The position numbers and the translations under genes are program-made. Below, piece by piece: positions 51,679 to 61,700 of a DNA stretch of 64,000 bases (its first letter is position 1; the number at the start of each line of letters is the position of its first letter). The stretch comes from Bacteroidota bacterium (GTDB lineage: Bacteria > Bacteroidota > Bacteroidia > Chitinophagales > Saprospiraceae). Location: contig WGNL01000007.1 of assembly GCA_016124585.1 (NCBI GenBank), positions 62,001 through 126,000 on the forward strand. Reading direction: 5' to 3'. A model generated the notes under the pieces. The model was given only the letters and a program-made list of their open reading frames with translations, searched no databases and was not told the origin of the DNA.

Positions 51679-54600
51679 ATGAAAAAAATTACACCCATCT
51701 TTTCTGCCCTCTTTTTTATTTTTTCTGCTGCGCAAATGCAGGCGCAAACCGTCTATGTTGCCCAGAATGGTACTGGTAACGGTACCTCTTGGGCCGATGC
51801 AGCGGGGAACTTGAAAGCCGTCCTCGACAACGCTTCTGCCAATACGCAGGTTTGGGTAAAAGAAGGCACCTATTATCCAACCACTTGCTCCAACTGTGTT
51901 TTCAACGATAGAAATCAATATTTTCACTTAAAAAATGGGGTGAAACTCTTTGGCGGCTTTGGCGGCTTTGAGACAAATATTTCTCAACGAAATATTCCCG
52001 CTCATCCGACTTTTCTTAGTGGGGACATCAACCAAGATGGGGTTTTGAATGATAATTCTTTCACGGTTATCTTTTCTCAAAACGTCAGTAATTTAACAGT
52101 AGTGGATGGTTTTACCATTTCAGGAGGCAACGCCGACCAAGGCGGGGCTGGGCTTGGTACACCACAAACCAGTGGTGGTGGATGGTTCAACCTGGGTTCA
52201 ACTGCGGGAGCAAGTTCTAATCCAATTGTCCGCAATTGTATTTTCACAAATAATTATGCTTGGGGTTATGGCGGTGGCATGTTCAACGACGGCAGCTTCA
52301 GTGGGATGGCTAGTCCAAGCTATACCAATGTGCAATTCATAGGGAATGTTGCCCGTGACGGCGGTGGCGGGTTATACAATACTGGCAGTTTCAATGGAAA
52401 TAGCAATCCAAGCCTCACAGATTGCCAATTCATAGCCAATAAATCTGAGCTTTCTGATGGTGGTGGTATGTTCAATATGGGGCAACTTGGCACCAGCAAC
52501 CCATCACTGGTAGGCTGTCTTTTTGAACGGGATACTGCCTTCAATGAAGGTGGAGCATTGGTGAATTTTGGAAAAGATGGCAATGCTAGCCCCATTTTGA
52601 CCAGTTGTGTCTTTAATGGCAACGTGGCTGAATTTGGAGGCGGAGTTTACAGTGATGGAACTACGAACGGATACAGTGGGCCAGCGTTTTACAATTGCCA
52701 TTTTTCGGAAAACCACTCGCATAATGACGGGGCAGCCATTTATAATTCAGGTTATCAAGGCACTTGTAGCCCTACCATCATGAGTTGTTATTTTGAAAAT
52801 AATCATTCAGGGTTTGCGGGCGGTGCGATGTTCAGCAACGGCAATGAAGGAGTCAGTAATCCAATCGTTCGAAATTGTCGGTTCATTGGAAATCATGCAG
52901 ATACCTATGGTGGAGCATTGTACAATTTTGGGAAGGGCAATATTGCCGATCAGGTGCCCGGCAATTCCAGCCCAGAACTTACCAACTGTCTGTTTGTCAA
53001 TAATATGGCCCTTTCCGCAGGGGCAGTTTATAACCTTGGTGCCGAGCTTGGCAATGCTAATGCTATGGTCACCAACTGCACATTTTACGGCAATCATGCC
53101 AATATTGGCGGAGCTATGTACTGTAATGCTGGTGAAGGAGGAACTGGTGTGGCCAGCCCAACAATAAGGAACTGCATTTTTTGGGCAAATACTGCCGGGG
53201 AGGGAAATGTTTTCCGAATTATTTGGGGAACTCCAACTATCAGTAACTCTCTTGCAGACGTAACTGATTGCACAGGACTTTACAATGGAATGGGAGGAGC
53301 TGTAAACTGTAATGGTGGCATGCTTTTCAATCAAAATCCGCAATTCGCTAGTCCGGTATCCGGCAATTTTCACCTCAACAATAGCTCTCCCGCTATTGAT
53401 AAAGGTAACAATCCCGCCATTACTCAAACGGGTGTTGGCATTGACTTGGATAGCTTGCCTAGGATTTTTAACAGTACTGTAGATATGGGTGTTTTTGAGT
53501 TTGGGTCTTCAGCGGGAAGTGCTCCAATTGTGACCCAAAACCCACAATCTCAATCAGTTTGCCAAGGAGATGGGGTTACGTTTAGCATCAGTGCCACCGG
53601 GGCGCAACCACTTACTTTTCAATGGTATAAAAACGGAAATCCTATCACAGGTGCATCCCAAAATGTGTATAACATTGCAGCAGCTTCTCAAGCCAATGCT
53701 GGCAACTATACTTGCAAAGTGACCAACGCTACGGGTAATGCTACAAGTCAAGTAGCTGTTTTGAGCGTCAATGTGCCAGTGGTAGTTGGGTTGGATATTT
53801 CAGCTTCGCAAATGCAAATTTGTGCAGGGGAAACAATTACCCTTACTGCCAATCCTATCAACGGAGGGGCAGCTCCCATTTTTCAATGGTACTTAAATGG
53901 CAACGCATTTGGTGGAAGTGTCCAATCTTTTGCAACAGACCAGGTACAGGATGGCGACCAATTCACTTGTACATTAACAAGTTCAGAAGCCTGTGTCCAA
54001 AACTCTATGGCATCATCAAATTCTTTGACCATTAGTGTGGAAACTTTGCTCTCCGCATCTCTTTCCATCGCTGCTGATGCAGGCACGGTTTGCGAAGGCA
54101 ATCCAATTACTTTGACTGCAACCCCCATCAACGGCGGCATTTCCCCCTCGTATCTATGGACGCTGAACGGTGTGGTGGTTGGTGCAAATGCGCCAACCCT
54201 GCTCGTTGGTTCCCCCATTGACGGGAGCACCGTTCAGTGTACCATGACGTCTTCAAAAATTTGCCTTATACAAAACCCGGTGAACAGTAATACCGTGACA
54301 CTGAATGTTTTGGACAATGTAGTTGCTGGAGTAGTAATTGAACCGTCGATTGATTCAACTATTTGTGTTGGTCAAAATCTTGATTTTACTGCTACTGTCA
54401 CAAATGGTGGAAGTATGCCAAGTTTTGAATGGTTTGTAAATGGCCAATTAATTGGAAATAGCTCTGCTGTATTTTCAACCGATTCTTTGGCAGACCAAGA
54501 TGAGGTGACTTGCTATTTAACTTCTTCCGAAACCTGTGTAGCTGAAAACCCTGTGTTGTCCAACATTGTCACAGTTTCAGTTGAAATTTGTGAAGCAAGC

Positions 54601-54870
54601 GGAGAAGTTTTAGTAGGTAACCTGCCAAATGTAAAGGTTAGCCCAAACCCAAGCGATGGAAAAATTTTACTTGAATTTTCAAATTCTTCGATTAACTTTG
54701 TTGTCAAGATTCTGAACATCCAAGGTCAAACTGCGTTCGAATCACTTGAGAATCATACCAATGTCCCTTTCCAGCAATCGCTGGATTTATCAAGCTTATC
54801 AAAGGGAATTTATTTTTTGCAAATTATATCCGGCACACAAATTAGTGTGCAAAAACTGGTACTTCACTAA
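51679..54870 (+). CDS. T9SS type A surface protein: beta-helix plus Ig-like modules
   Basis: This 1063-aa exported protein has a signal peptide (IFSALFFIFSAAQMQAQ). Residues about 23-600 are a right-handed beta-helix of the choice-of-anchor-Q / polymorphic-outer-membrane-like type with repeated GGGMFN, SNPIVRNCIF, GGALYN and NCTFYGNHA coils. Four Ig-like modules follow (VCQGDGVTF, ICAGETITL, VCEGNPITL, ICVGQNLDF). It ends with a type A sorting domain (VKVSPNPSDGKILLEFS, ILNIQGQTAFES, GIYFLQIISGTQ). Likely surface-anchored; ligand unknown. Confidence 0.9.
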   Translation: MKKITPIFSALFFIFSAAQMQAQTVYVAQNGTGNGTSWADAAGNLKAVLDNASANTQVWVKEGTYYPTTCSNCVFNDRNQYFHLKNGVKLFGGFGGFETNISQRNIPAHPTFLSGDINQDGVLNDNSFTVIFSQNVSNLTVVDGFTISGGNADQGGAGLGTPQTSGGGWFNLGSTAGASSNPIVRNCIFTNNYAWGYGGGMFNDGSFSGMASPSYTNVQFIGNVARDGGGGLYNTGSFNGNSNPSLTDCQFIANKSELSDGGGMFNMGQLGTSNPSLVGCLFERDTAFNEGGALVNFGKDGNASPILTSCVFNGNVAEFGGGVYSDGTTNGYSGPAFYNCHFSENHSHNDGAAIYNSGYQGTCSPTIMSCYFENNHSGFAGGAMFSNGNEGVSNPIVRNCRFIGNHADTYGGALYNFGKGNIADQVPGNSSPELTNCLFVNNMALSAGAVYNLGAELGNANAMVTNCTFYGNHANIGGAMYCNAGEGGTGVASPTIRNCIFWANTAGEGNVFRIIWGTPTISNSLADVTDCTGLYNGMGGAVNCNGGMLFNQNPQFASPVSGNFHLNNSSPAIDKGNNPAITQTGVGIDLDSLPRIFNSTVDMGVFEFGSSAGSAPIVTQNPQSQSVCQGDGVTFSISATGAQPLTFQWYKNGNPITGASQNVYNIAAASQANAGNYTCKVTNATGNATSQVAVLSVNVPVVVGLDISASQMQICAGETITLTANPINGGAAPIFQWYLNGNAFGGSVQSFATDQVQDGDQFTCTLTSSEACVQNSMASSNSLTISVETLLSASLSIAADAGTVCEGNPITLTATPINGGISPSYLWTLNGVVVGANAPTLLVGSPIDGSTVQCTMTSSKICLIQNPVNSNTVTLNVLDNVVAGVVIEPSIDSTICVGQNLDFTATVTNGGSMPSFEWFVNGQLIGNSSAVFSTDSLADQDEVTCYLTSSETCVAENPVLSNIVTVSVEICEASGEVLVGNLPNVKVSPNPSDGKILLEFSNSSINFVVKILNIQGQTAFESLENHTNVPFQQSLDLSSLSKGIYFLQIISGTQISVQKLVLH

Positions 54871-55178
54871 CAACATCTGATGTTTTTAAAGTCAGTTGTT
54901 TGGGTTGAAATCGAATTTGATGGTATTTACTGCCATCCCCTTGCCAGTTTGCAAATGAAGCTTCAGGCAGTGTCAGGGCATTATTTTTTGCTTTGTGCTT
55001 GCTTTTATGCTGATTATCAGTACATTGTGTGAACAAGCGTAACGTTTTTGAGTTCAATATCCATAGACGAGACACTTTGAACGTTGACCGATTTATTAAA
55101 GTATCCCCCCTTGAGCAAGGTTGCCGGTTTCGTGACCCGGAGCCGGAATTTATTGCTCAGGGTAAAAATGAACATGTC
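54871..55178. other. 308-bp leader region upstream of PorP
   Basis: No gene is supported here. Near its 3' end GAGCAA (55113-55118) and TTGCTC (55153-55158) enclose inner CCGG pairs, giving a possible structured leader just before the TTG start at 55179. Confidence 0.4.
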
Positions 55179-56201
55179 TTGAAAACAAAATTACTTCTTC
55201 TGATTCCCGTACTTGTGTTGGGGAGTACTTCCCTATTTTCACAAGACATCCACTTCAGCCAATTTTACAATGCACCGCTGACATTGAACCCCGCTCTGAC
55301 GGGTATTTCCAAAGGTGACATCCGCTTGAGCAGCCTATATCGAAGCCAGTGGAATGCAGCCAATTCTCCTTACAGAACATTTGATGTGTCGGCAGAAAAA
55401 AAATTCTACGACATCACACATGACCGATGGTGGTTCAGTGGTGGCATTGAGTTGTTCTCTGACCGTGCTGGAGATGGGCATTTATCAAATAATCATGTAG
55501 CCCTTACAGGCTCCTACACCCGCATGATTGAAAGGTATAGTTTTCTTTCGATTGGAGTTGCAGTGGGCCTAGGTCAGCGTGGTTTTGATTATGGGAATTT
55601 GACTTTTGATAATTTTTGGAACGGAACAACCATTGACCCAACAAGACCCACCAACGAAAATTTTGATGATACGAACATCTGGTATCCCGACTTAGGTGCT
55701 GGAGTGAATTTGCGTAAGCAATGGGCTAGAAAAAGGACAAAGCTGGACTTTGGTGTAGGGCTTTTCCATGTAAACCAACCTGACCAAAGTTTCTATAAAA
55801 AAGACAAAAGCAACCTTCCAATGCGGGCCAGTTTTTATGCCATCCCCGTGATACAGTTGAATGATAAAGGCGACCTTGTTGGTGCATTTACAGGGCAAAG
55901 CCAATCTCAGTATTTTGAAGCATTGGCAAATATTGGCTACCGCTACTACCTGAGCACCCAACGTGCTAAAGAAATTGCTGTGCAATTTGGTGTTGGCTAT
56001 CGGTTCAACTCGATAGGAGATGCTCTCATGCCTGTATTGGAGGTACAATACCATGACCTAATGGTCGGCTTGAGTTGGGATATGAACGTCTCCAAGTTTT
56101 CGACAGCAACTAAGCATAACGGTGGACCAGAAATCGCTGTGCGATATATATTCCACAAGGTTTACCCTATCAAGCTATTTAAAGCTTGTCCTTTGATTTA
56201 A
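55179..56201 (+). CDS. PorP/SprF family T9SS outer-membrane protein (TTG start)
   Basis: This 340-aa protein has a signal peptide (KTKLLLLIPVLVLGSTSLFSQ) that begins right at TTG 55179. The only other in-frame start is a GTG 50 codons upstream, which would add an implausible charged extension. The family hallmark DIHFSQFYNAPLTLNPALTGIS follows, then a beta-barrel with periodic YRSQW, FSGGIELF and GYRFNSIGDALMPVLEVQYHDLMVGLSWD. It starts a probable operon with the PorE-like protein and the giant PKD protein, and fits a role in export or anchoring of the latter. Confidence 0.9.
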   Translation: MKTKLLLLIPVLVLGSTSLFSQDIHFSQFYNAPLTLNPALTGISKGDIRLSSLYRSQWNAANSPYRTFDVSAEKKFYDITHDRWWFSGGIELFSDRAGDGHLSNNHVALTGSYTRMIERYSFLSIGVAVGLGQRGFDYGNLTFDNFWNGTTIDPTRPTNENFDDTNIWYPDLGAGVNLRKQWARKRTKLDFGVGLFHVNQPDQSFYKKDKSNLPMRASFYAIPVIQLNDKGDLVGAFTGQSQSQYFEALANIGYRYYLSTQRAKEIAVQFGVGYRFNSIGDALMPVLEVQYHDLMVGLSWDMNVSKFSTATKHNGGPEIAVRYIFHKVYPIKLFKACPLI

Positions 56202-56240
56202 TTCAAATTTATTTCCTAATCCCTTGACCGCTAATTCCGT

Positions 56241-58709
56241 ATGAACATTTATCCAACAACAAACAGCAGGCAAATGAGGCAGATTTTCCCCTTGTTTTTG
56301 CTCATTGCATTTTTTGCGAATATAGCCCATGGGCAGACCTTTAAGCAATATATGAAGGCAGCTGATGAGGAGGTACAGAACCTCAATTATTATGCAGCCA
56401 TGAAACATTATCAAGAGGCTATTCTCATTGATGGTGAAAAGCCAGAGGTTTTGTACAAGTATGCTGAAGCAGCACGACTTTTCGAGTCATACACGTTTGC
56501 AGACACAGCATATACCAAAGTCATTGCAAGTGAGGCTGCAGCTTCCTATCCATTAGCCAAATATTGGTTGGCTACCGTCAAGAAAAAGCAAGGCAAATAT
56601 GAAGAGTCTCAAGCCTTGTTCCAGCAATTTGTGGATGAGCGTGGGGCGGCATACCCACAATATACAGAAGTTGCGAAGCAGGAAATTGAGCAGCTAAATT
56701 GGGCTATTGAGGCCATTAAATCCTTTGATGAAAATGTAACCGTAGAGCGGCTCGGAAACGATATTAACACGCCTTGGTCAGAGTTTGCCCCGCAAATACA
56801 CGGTACTGACTTGTATTATTCATCACTTAGCGAACAGCGGGAATTCAAGAAGGGCGAGGCAAAACGGCAGTACGCTATTGAAATGGAAGCCAAAAATGCC
56901 AAAGGCAAAGGAAAAAAACTGTCGTTTAACGATGAAAAACGCCATACTGCTCATGCTGATTTCACAAAGGATAACCAAAAAATCTACTATTGTCTCTGTG
57001 ATTATGTTGGTGAAAAAACCGAAGTCCGATGTGAAATTTGGTCACGGACGGTGCTAGGTGAGGACAAGTTCGGTGACCCGGTGAAGCTCCCTGCCACTAT
57101 CAACAAACCTGGCTATACAGCGACTGACCCAATGGTCAGTTATGATGAAACAACTGGAAAAGACTGGCTCTTTTTTGTATCCGATCGCCCTGGTGGGCTG
57201 GGGAAACTGGATATTTGGTCTGTCCAAATTGAGGGCGATAGCACCTTCTCCACCCCAGTAAATGAAACTTTGCTCAACACTCCAGGCAATGATGCTACAC
57301 CATTTTACCATCACCAAAGCAAGACGATGTATTTCGCCAGTGATGGCCGACAAGGATTTGGTGGTTTTGATATTTACCAAGCTAATCTCAGCGATGGTGT
57401 TTGGCATGACTTCGAACACTTGCCTGCACCATACAATAGCAGTTACAACGACACACATTTTTGGCTGAATGACTCCAGAACAAAAGGCTATTTTTCTTCT
57501 AGCAGGTTAGGGAGCTTGGTATTAGAGCCTGAATTTGAGGCTTGCTGCAATGACCTTTATTCTTTCACTATTCAAATCGTTGACCTCAACGTTTTGACTT
57601 TCAATAAGAAAAATAGCGAGCCATTGGAAGGCGTGACCGTTCAACTAATGGAATTGGGTAAGGAAGGCGAAATCCCCTTGACGACCTTGACAAACCCAAC
57701 TTCGAATGATTTTAATTTTCCATTGAAAAAAGGCACTAAATACGCTCTGCTAGCCACCAGGCCAGGCTTTCTGCCAATTCGTGAAGAGGTGGATATGACT
57801 TTGCCAGCCAATACCAGCGAGCGAACATTGGAACGAAAACTCTACCTAGTACCAGAGAAAGTGGACCTTCATGTTGAATCCTTCAACAAAAAGAATGGCA
57901 ATCCACTTAAAGGGGTAGAGGTACGACTTGTTGTGGACGGCCAAGAGGTCGATTTCAAGAAAAATGAAACTGGCAACAACGTTGAATTTGTCTTGGACAG
58001 GGGTAAGAATTATGAATTGATTGGCTCCAAGGTTGCCTACTTCTCCGATACCGTCAAAATCGACCTTAAAACAGATGTGACTACGACGGATATTTTGAAA
58101 AAACTTTATCTCAAACCAAAAGAGATTGAGGATTTCCCGCCATTGGTTATCTATTTTGATAACGATCAACCCAATCCAAAAACCCGTAAAAAAACGACTG
58201 AACTCAGTTACGAAGAGACTTGGAAGAAATATATGCAGCGAAAGGACACCTTCGTAAACGAGTATATTACTTCTCTAACAGGCTTTGACAGCATAACTTC
58301 TGCCCGAAGGATGGATGCTTTTTTTGAGCGGGAGGTGAATAATGGCTATTTAAGCCTTGAAGTTTTTAGCCAGAATATTTTGGACATTATGAACGATGGT
58401 GGGTTCAAAGTGGAGCTTGTTATTCAAGGCTTTACTAGCCCAAGGGCCAGTGCCGATTATAATTTTGACCTATCGGAGCGCCGCTCTGATTGCTTGAAAA
58501 ACCATTTTGAAACCTGGAATGGTGGCGTTCTGAAGCCCTATGTGGATAATGGCATGTTAACCATGAAGGTGGTAGGGTATGGCGAGAAACTATCACCTCA
58601 ATTCATCAGTGACAAATTGGATGATGAGCGGGGTAGTATCTATTCCGTGGTGGCATCTTTTGAGCGGAAAGTGGCCATCATTGGTGCACGGCGAGTAGCC
58701 GAAAACTGA
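56241..58709 (+). CDS. PorE-like TPR, beta-propeller and OmpA protein
   Basis: This 822-aa protein starts at ATG 56241 (56274 is an alternative that gives a tidier signal peptide, LFLLIAFFANIAHG). Order: TPR-like region (about 30-130), WD40/PD40 beta-propeller (about 165-440: LYYSSLSEQREF, TMYFASDGRQGFGGFDIYQANLSDG, KGYFSSSRLGSL), carboxypeptidase-regulatory-like Ig folds (about 450-640, in two similar copies), and an OmpA-like peptidoglycan-binding domain (about 690-800: LVIQGFTSPRASADYNFDLSERRSDCLKNHF). This matches PorE, which is proposed to anchor the T9SS to peptidoglycan. Lies 39 nt after PorP. Confidence 0.9.
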   Translation: MNIYPTTNSRQMRQIFPLFLLIAFFANIAHGQTFKQYMKAADEEVQNLNYYAAMKHYQEAILIDGEKPEVLYKYAEAARLFESYTFADTAYTKVIASEAAASYPLAKYWLATVKKKQGKYEESQALFQQFVDERGAAYPQYTEVAKQEIEQLNWAIEAIKSFDENVTVERLGNDINTPWSEFAPQIHGTDLYYSSLSEQREFKKGEAKRQYAIEMEAKNAKGKGKKLSFNDEKRHTAHADFTKDNQKIYYCLCDYVGEKTEVRCEIWSRTVLGEDKFGDPVKLPATINKPGYTATDPMVSYDETTGKDWLFFVSDRPGGLGKLDIWSVQIEGDSTFSTPVNETLLNTPGNDATPFYHHQSKTMYFASDGRQGFGGFDIYQANLSDGVWHDFEHLPAPYNSSYNDTHFWLNDSRTKGYFSSSRLGSLVLEPEFEACCNDLYSFTIQIVDLNVLTFNKKNSEPLEGVTVQLMELGKEGEIPLTTLTNPTSNDFNFPLKKGTKYALLATRPGFLPIREEVDMTLPANTSERTLERKLYLVPEKVDLHVESFNKKNGNPLKGVEVRLVVDGQEVDFKKNETGNNVEFVLDRGKNYELIGSKVAYFSDTVKIDLKTDVTTTDILKKLYLKPKEIEDFPPLVIYFDNDQPNPKTRKKTTELSYEETWKKYMQRKDTFVNEYITSLTGFDSITSARRMDAFFEREVNNGYLSLEVFSQNILDIMNDGGFKVELVIQGFTSPRASADYNFDLSERRSDCLKNHFETWNGGVLKPYVDNGMLTMKVVGYGEKLSPQFISDKLDDERGSIYSVVASFERKVAIIGARRVAEN

Positions 58710-58749
58710 CTTTGTCAAAACCAAAACGAATTGAAAGGACGTATTTTCC

Positions 58750-61700
58750 ATGAATAAACCATTACGAATTATGCGCAAGTTATTACATACAACCCTAGTG
58801 GCATTGGGTATCTTTTTTGCCTTGCCTCTGCATGCCACTCATATTATCGGCGGTGAGTTGAGCTATAAATATTTAGGCAACAACAAATACCTCATCCGCT
58901 TGGATTTGTACAGGAACTGCCAAGAGTTCAACAGCAATGGTGAAATGGTGGCTGCCTTAGATCCAGTATCCTACATTGATATATTTAATGAATCAGGTAA
59001 TCAATGGCCTGGAATTTCGCAAAATGACAAAACACTGCCGCTAATTGGTACGTCAGATACCATTCCCAACAACATTGCTGGGGATCCATGCCTATTTGTA
59101 CCTGGAAACGTTTGCGTCGAGCATGCTTATTATGAAAAAGAATTTACGATTATAGGTTCGGGTGGTTTTTATGTTGTCTATCAGCGGTGCTGCCGCAATG
59201 CAGATATTGTAAATATTGAAGACCCCACCAACTCGGGGGCAACCTATTGGCTTTATGTCTCCCCACTAGCAAGGTCTCTGGGTAACAGCAGCCCAACTTT
59301 TGGTTTTTACCCACCAGTTTTTGTTTGTGTAAACTACCCAATTGCGCACCCTCACGCAGGCATAGATATCAATGGAGACAGTTTGGCTTATGAATTTTAT
59401 ACGCCGTATTTGGGCGCTGATTATACACACTCACAACCGCACCCACAGCCAGTCGATCCTAGCATTGGCGCTATTTTACCTCCACCATTTGATAATGTGG
59501 TTTGGAAAGATCCACCTTATAATTTAACCCATTTGTTAGGCCCAACCGACCCATTGGTCATTGACCCAGTTACTGGATTAATCACTGGAGAGCCCCATAT
59601 TCAAGGACGTTTCGTGGTCGGGGTTTTGGTAAAAGAATATCGAAACGGTCAATTGTTGTCGATTGTCCGGCGTGATTTTCAATACGAAGTTGGCGTTTGT
59701 GCAGAACTGGACGTAAACATTATTGCACCGGACGCACAATGTGACGACCTCACAGTGCACTTTGGCAACAACACAGCAGTAGCACAGAACTTTATCTGGT
59801 ATTTTGATTGGCCCAATCCAACACCAACTTCAACGGTAAAAGAACCTACCTTTACCTACCCAGATACTGGCACCTATGTAGTTGCTTTGGTTGCAGAGCC
59901 AGTTGGTCAGTGTGTTGACACAGCTTTTCACACCATATTCCTCCAGAACAATTCATTAACTCCTGATTTTTCAATTCAGAATTATGACTGTACAAATCAG
60001 TCCGTGCTGGTTTTGCAAGATTTGTCAACAGACAATGTTTCGCCTGTGGTTGGCTGGTCATGGACTGTTGATATTACGGGGGGAGGTACGCTTAGCTCAA
60101 CCTTACAAAACCCAGTTTTTCAGGTGCCTAATCCCTCATCGGGCACTGTCACCCTCACGGCTAATTCCGTCAATGGTTGTGAACAAACCATCACAAAATC
60201 TTTTACCACCGGAGGCAATAACCCAACTGACCATTTGCCAAGTGTGGTACAGATTTGTTTAGGTGAAACAGCGGAACTCAATCCTTTTGGGCCCACCCCT
60301 GGCTTCACTTTCCATTGGGCTTCGCCTGTACCTGTAGCACAGCAGAATTTGGCCAACCCCAGTGTTTCCCCAACCCAAACCACCAATTACGCTGTAACGA
60401 TAACTGGCTACAGCGGGCTATGCCAAACCACAGCTACTGTCAAGGTGGAAGTGTTTACACCTGTTCAATTGGCGTTCACACCAGATGCAGACTGTGACGG
60501 ACACGTGATCAATTTTGTCAACCAAAGCCAATTCGCACCATTTGGCTATTTCTGGAACTTCGGGGATCCAACCACGACCAGTGATACTTCAAGTTTGGCA
60601 ACTCCAACTTGGACTTATCCAAGCTATGGCGACTTCAATGTGACGTTGATGACTGCTCCAAATGCCGTTTGCAAGGATACCATCGAGCAAATGATTTCGG
60701 TAACTGAGAAAACTTTGACACCAGATTTTACCTACCAATACAATGGGTGCAATGAAAATGCCGTGTCCATCAAGTTTTTCGATCAAACCTTCAATAGCGA
60801 GGGTGATACTCAGGGTTGGCATTGGACGTTTACCGGAGTGGCTACTGGCACATCTACCCAGAAGAATCCAACGATTACTGTGCAGCAGGAGGGCTGGTTG
60901 TATGTCACATTGGAAGTAACCACCGGTGAGAATTGTGTTGCAACCACGGCACTCGATTCCCTCATGATTGACCTGACTGAATTGCCGTATCTCGTTGACG
61001 GTATAGAGGTCATCGGCTGTATCAACGGAGGTGTAACCCTCAATGTGGGAGGTGACACGACGTATATTTACCATTGGTCACCAGCCATTCCAGGTTGCAA
61101 CGATTGTGCGAGCCCACATGTAAACCCTTCACAGACTACGATTTATACTGTTGAAGTGATGAACCCAAATGGGGCCGATACCTGCTCCATCGTACGGCAA
61201 GTAACGGTCATCGTGCCGCCCGATGTACACCTCGTAGGCAGCCCAGACATCCAGACTTGCGAAGCAACTGCAACGCTTAACGCTTCGGTTGGTATGCTAC
61301 CAGTTACCTATGCTTGGTTTGATGACACCGGAACACAAATAGCTGGCAACGTCACGAGTGTGACGGTCGATGTTTCTGGCTACAATTACTACGTAGTACA
61401 AGCTACCGATCCGACTGGCTGCAACTGGTACGACACGATTCAAGTGGCTGGAGGCCCCGTAAATATTGAGGCTGTTGGTGACCAAATCAAATGCAACAAC
61501 CAACCGCTGGATATTTACGCAACTAACCTCGATTTGAACGACACCCTGATTTGGCAGTGGTCCCCAGCCAATATTTTCAGTGGCCCAACGGATGTTGCTA
61601 ATCCAACAGTGATGATTATTCCCGGAGACCGTTGGTTGCAAGTTTCTGCCACCAACCAGTTTGGCTGCTCCGCAATGGACAGCGTTTACATGGCAGTTGT

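Noticed and set aside
54842-55075. 77-codon minus frame in the PorP leader
   Set aside because: Overlaps the end of the T9SS gene and lacks motifs; sequence looks non-coding.
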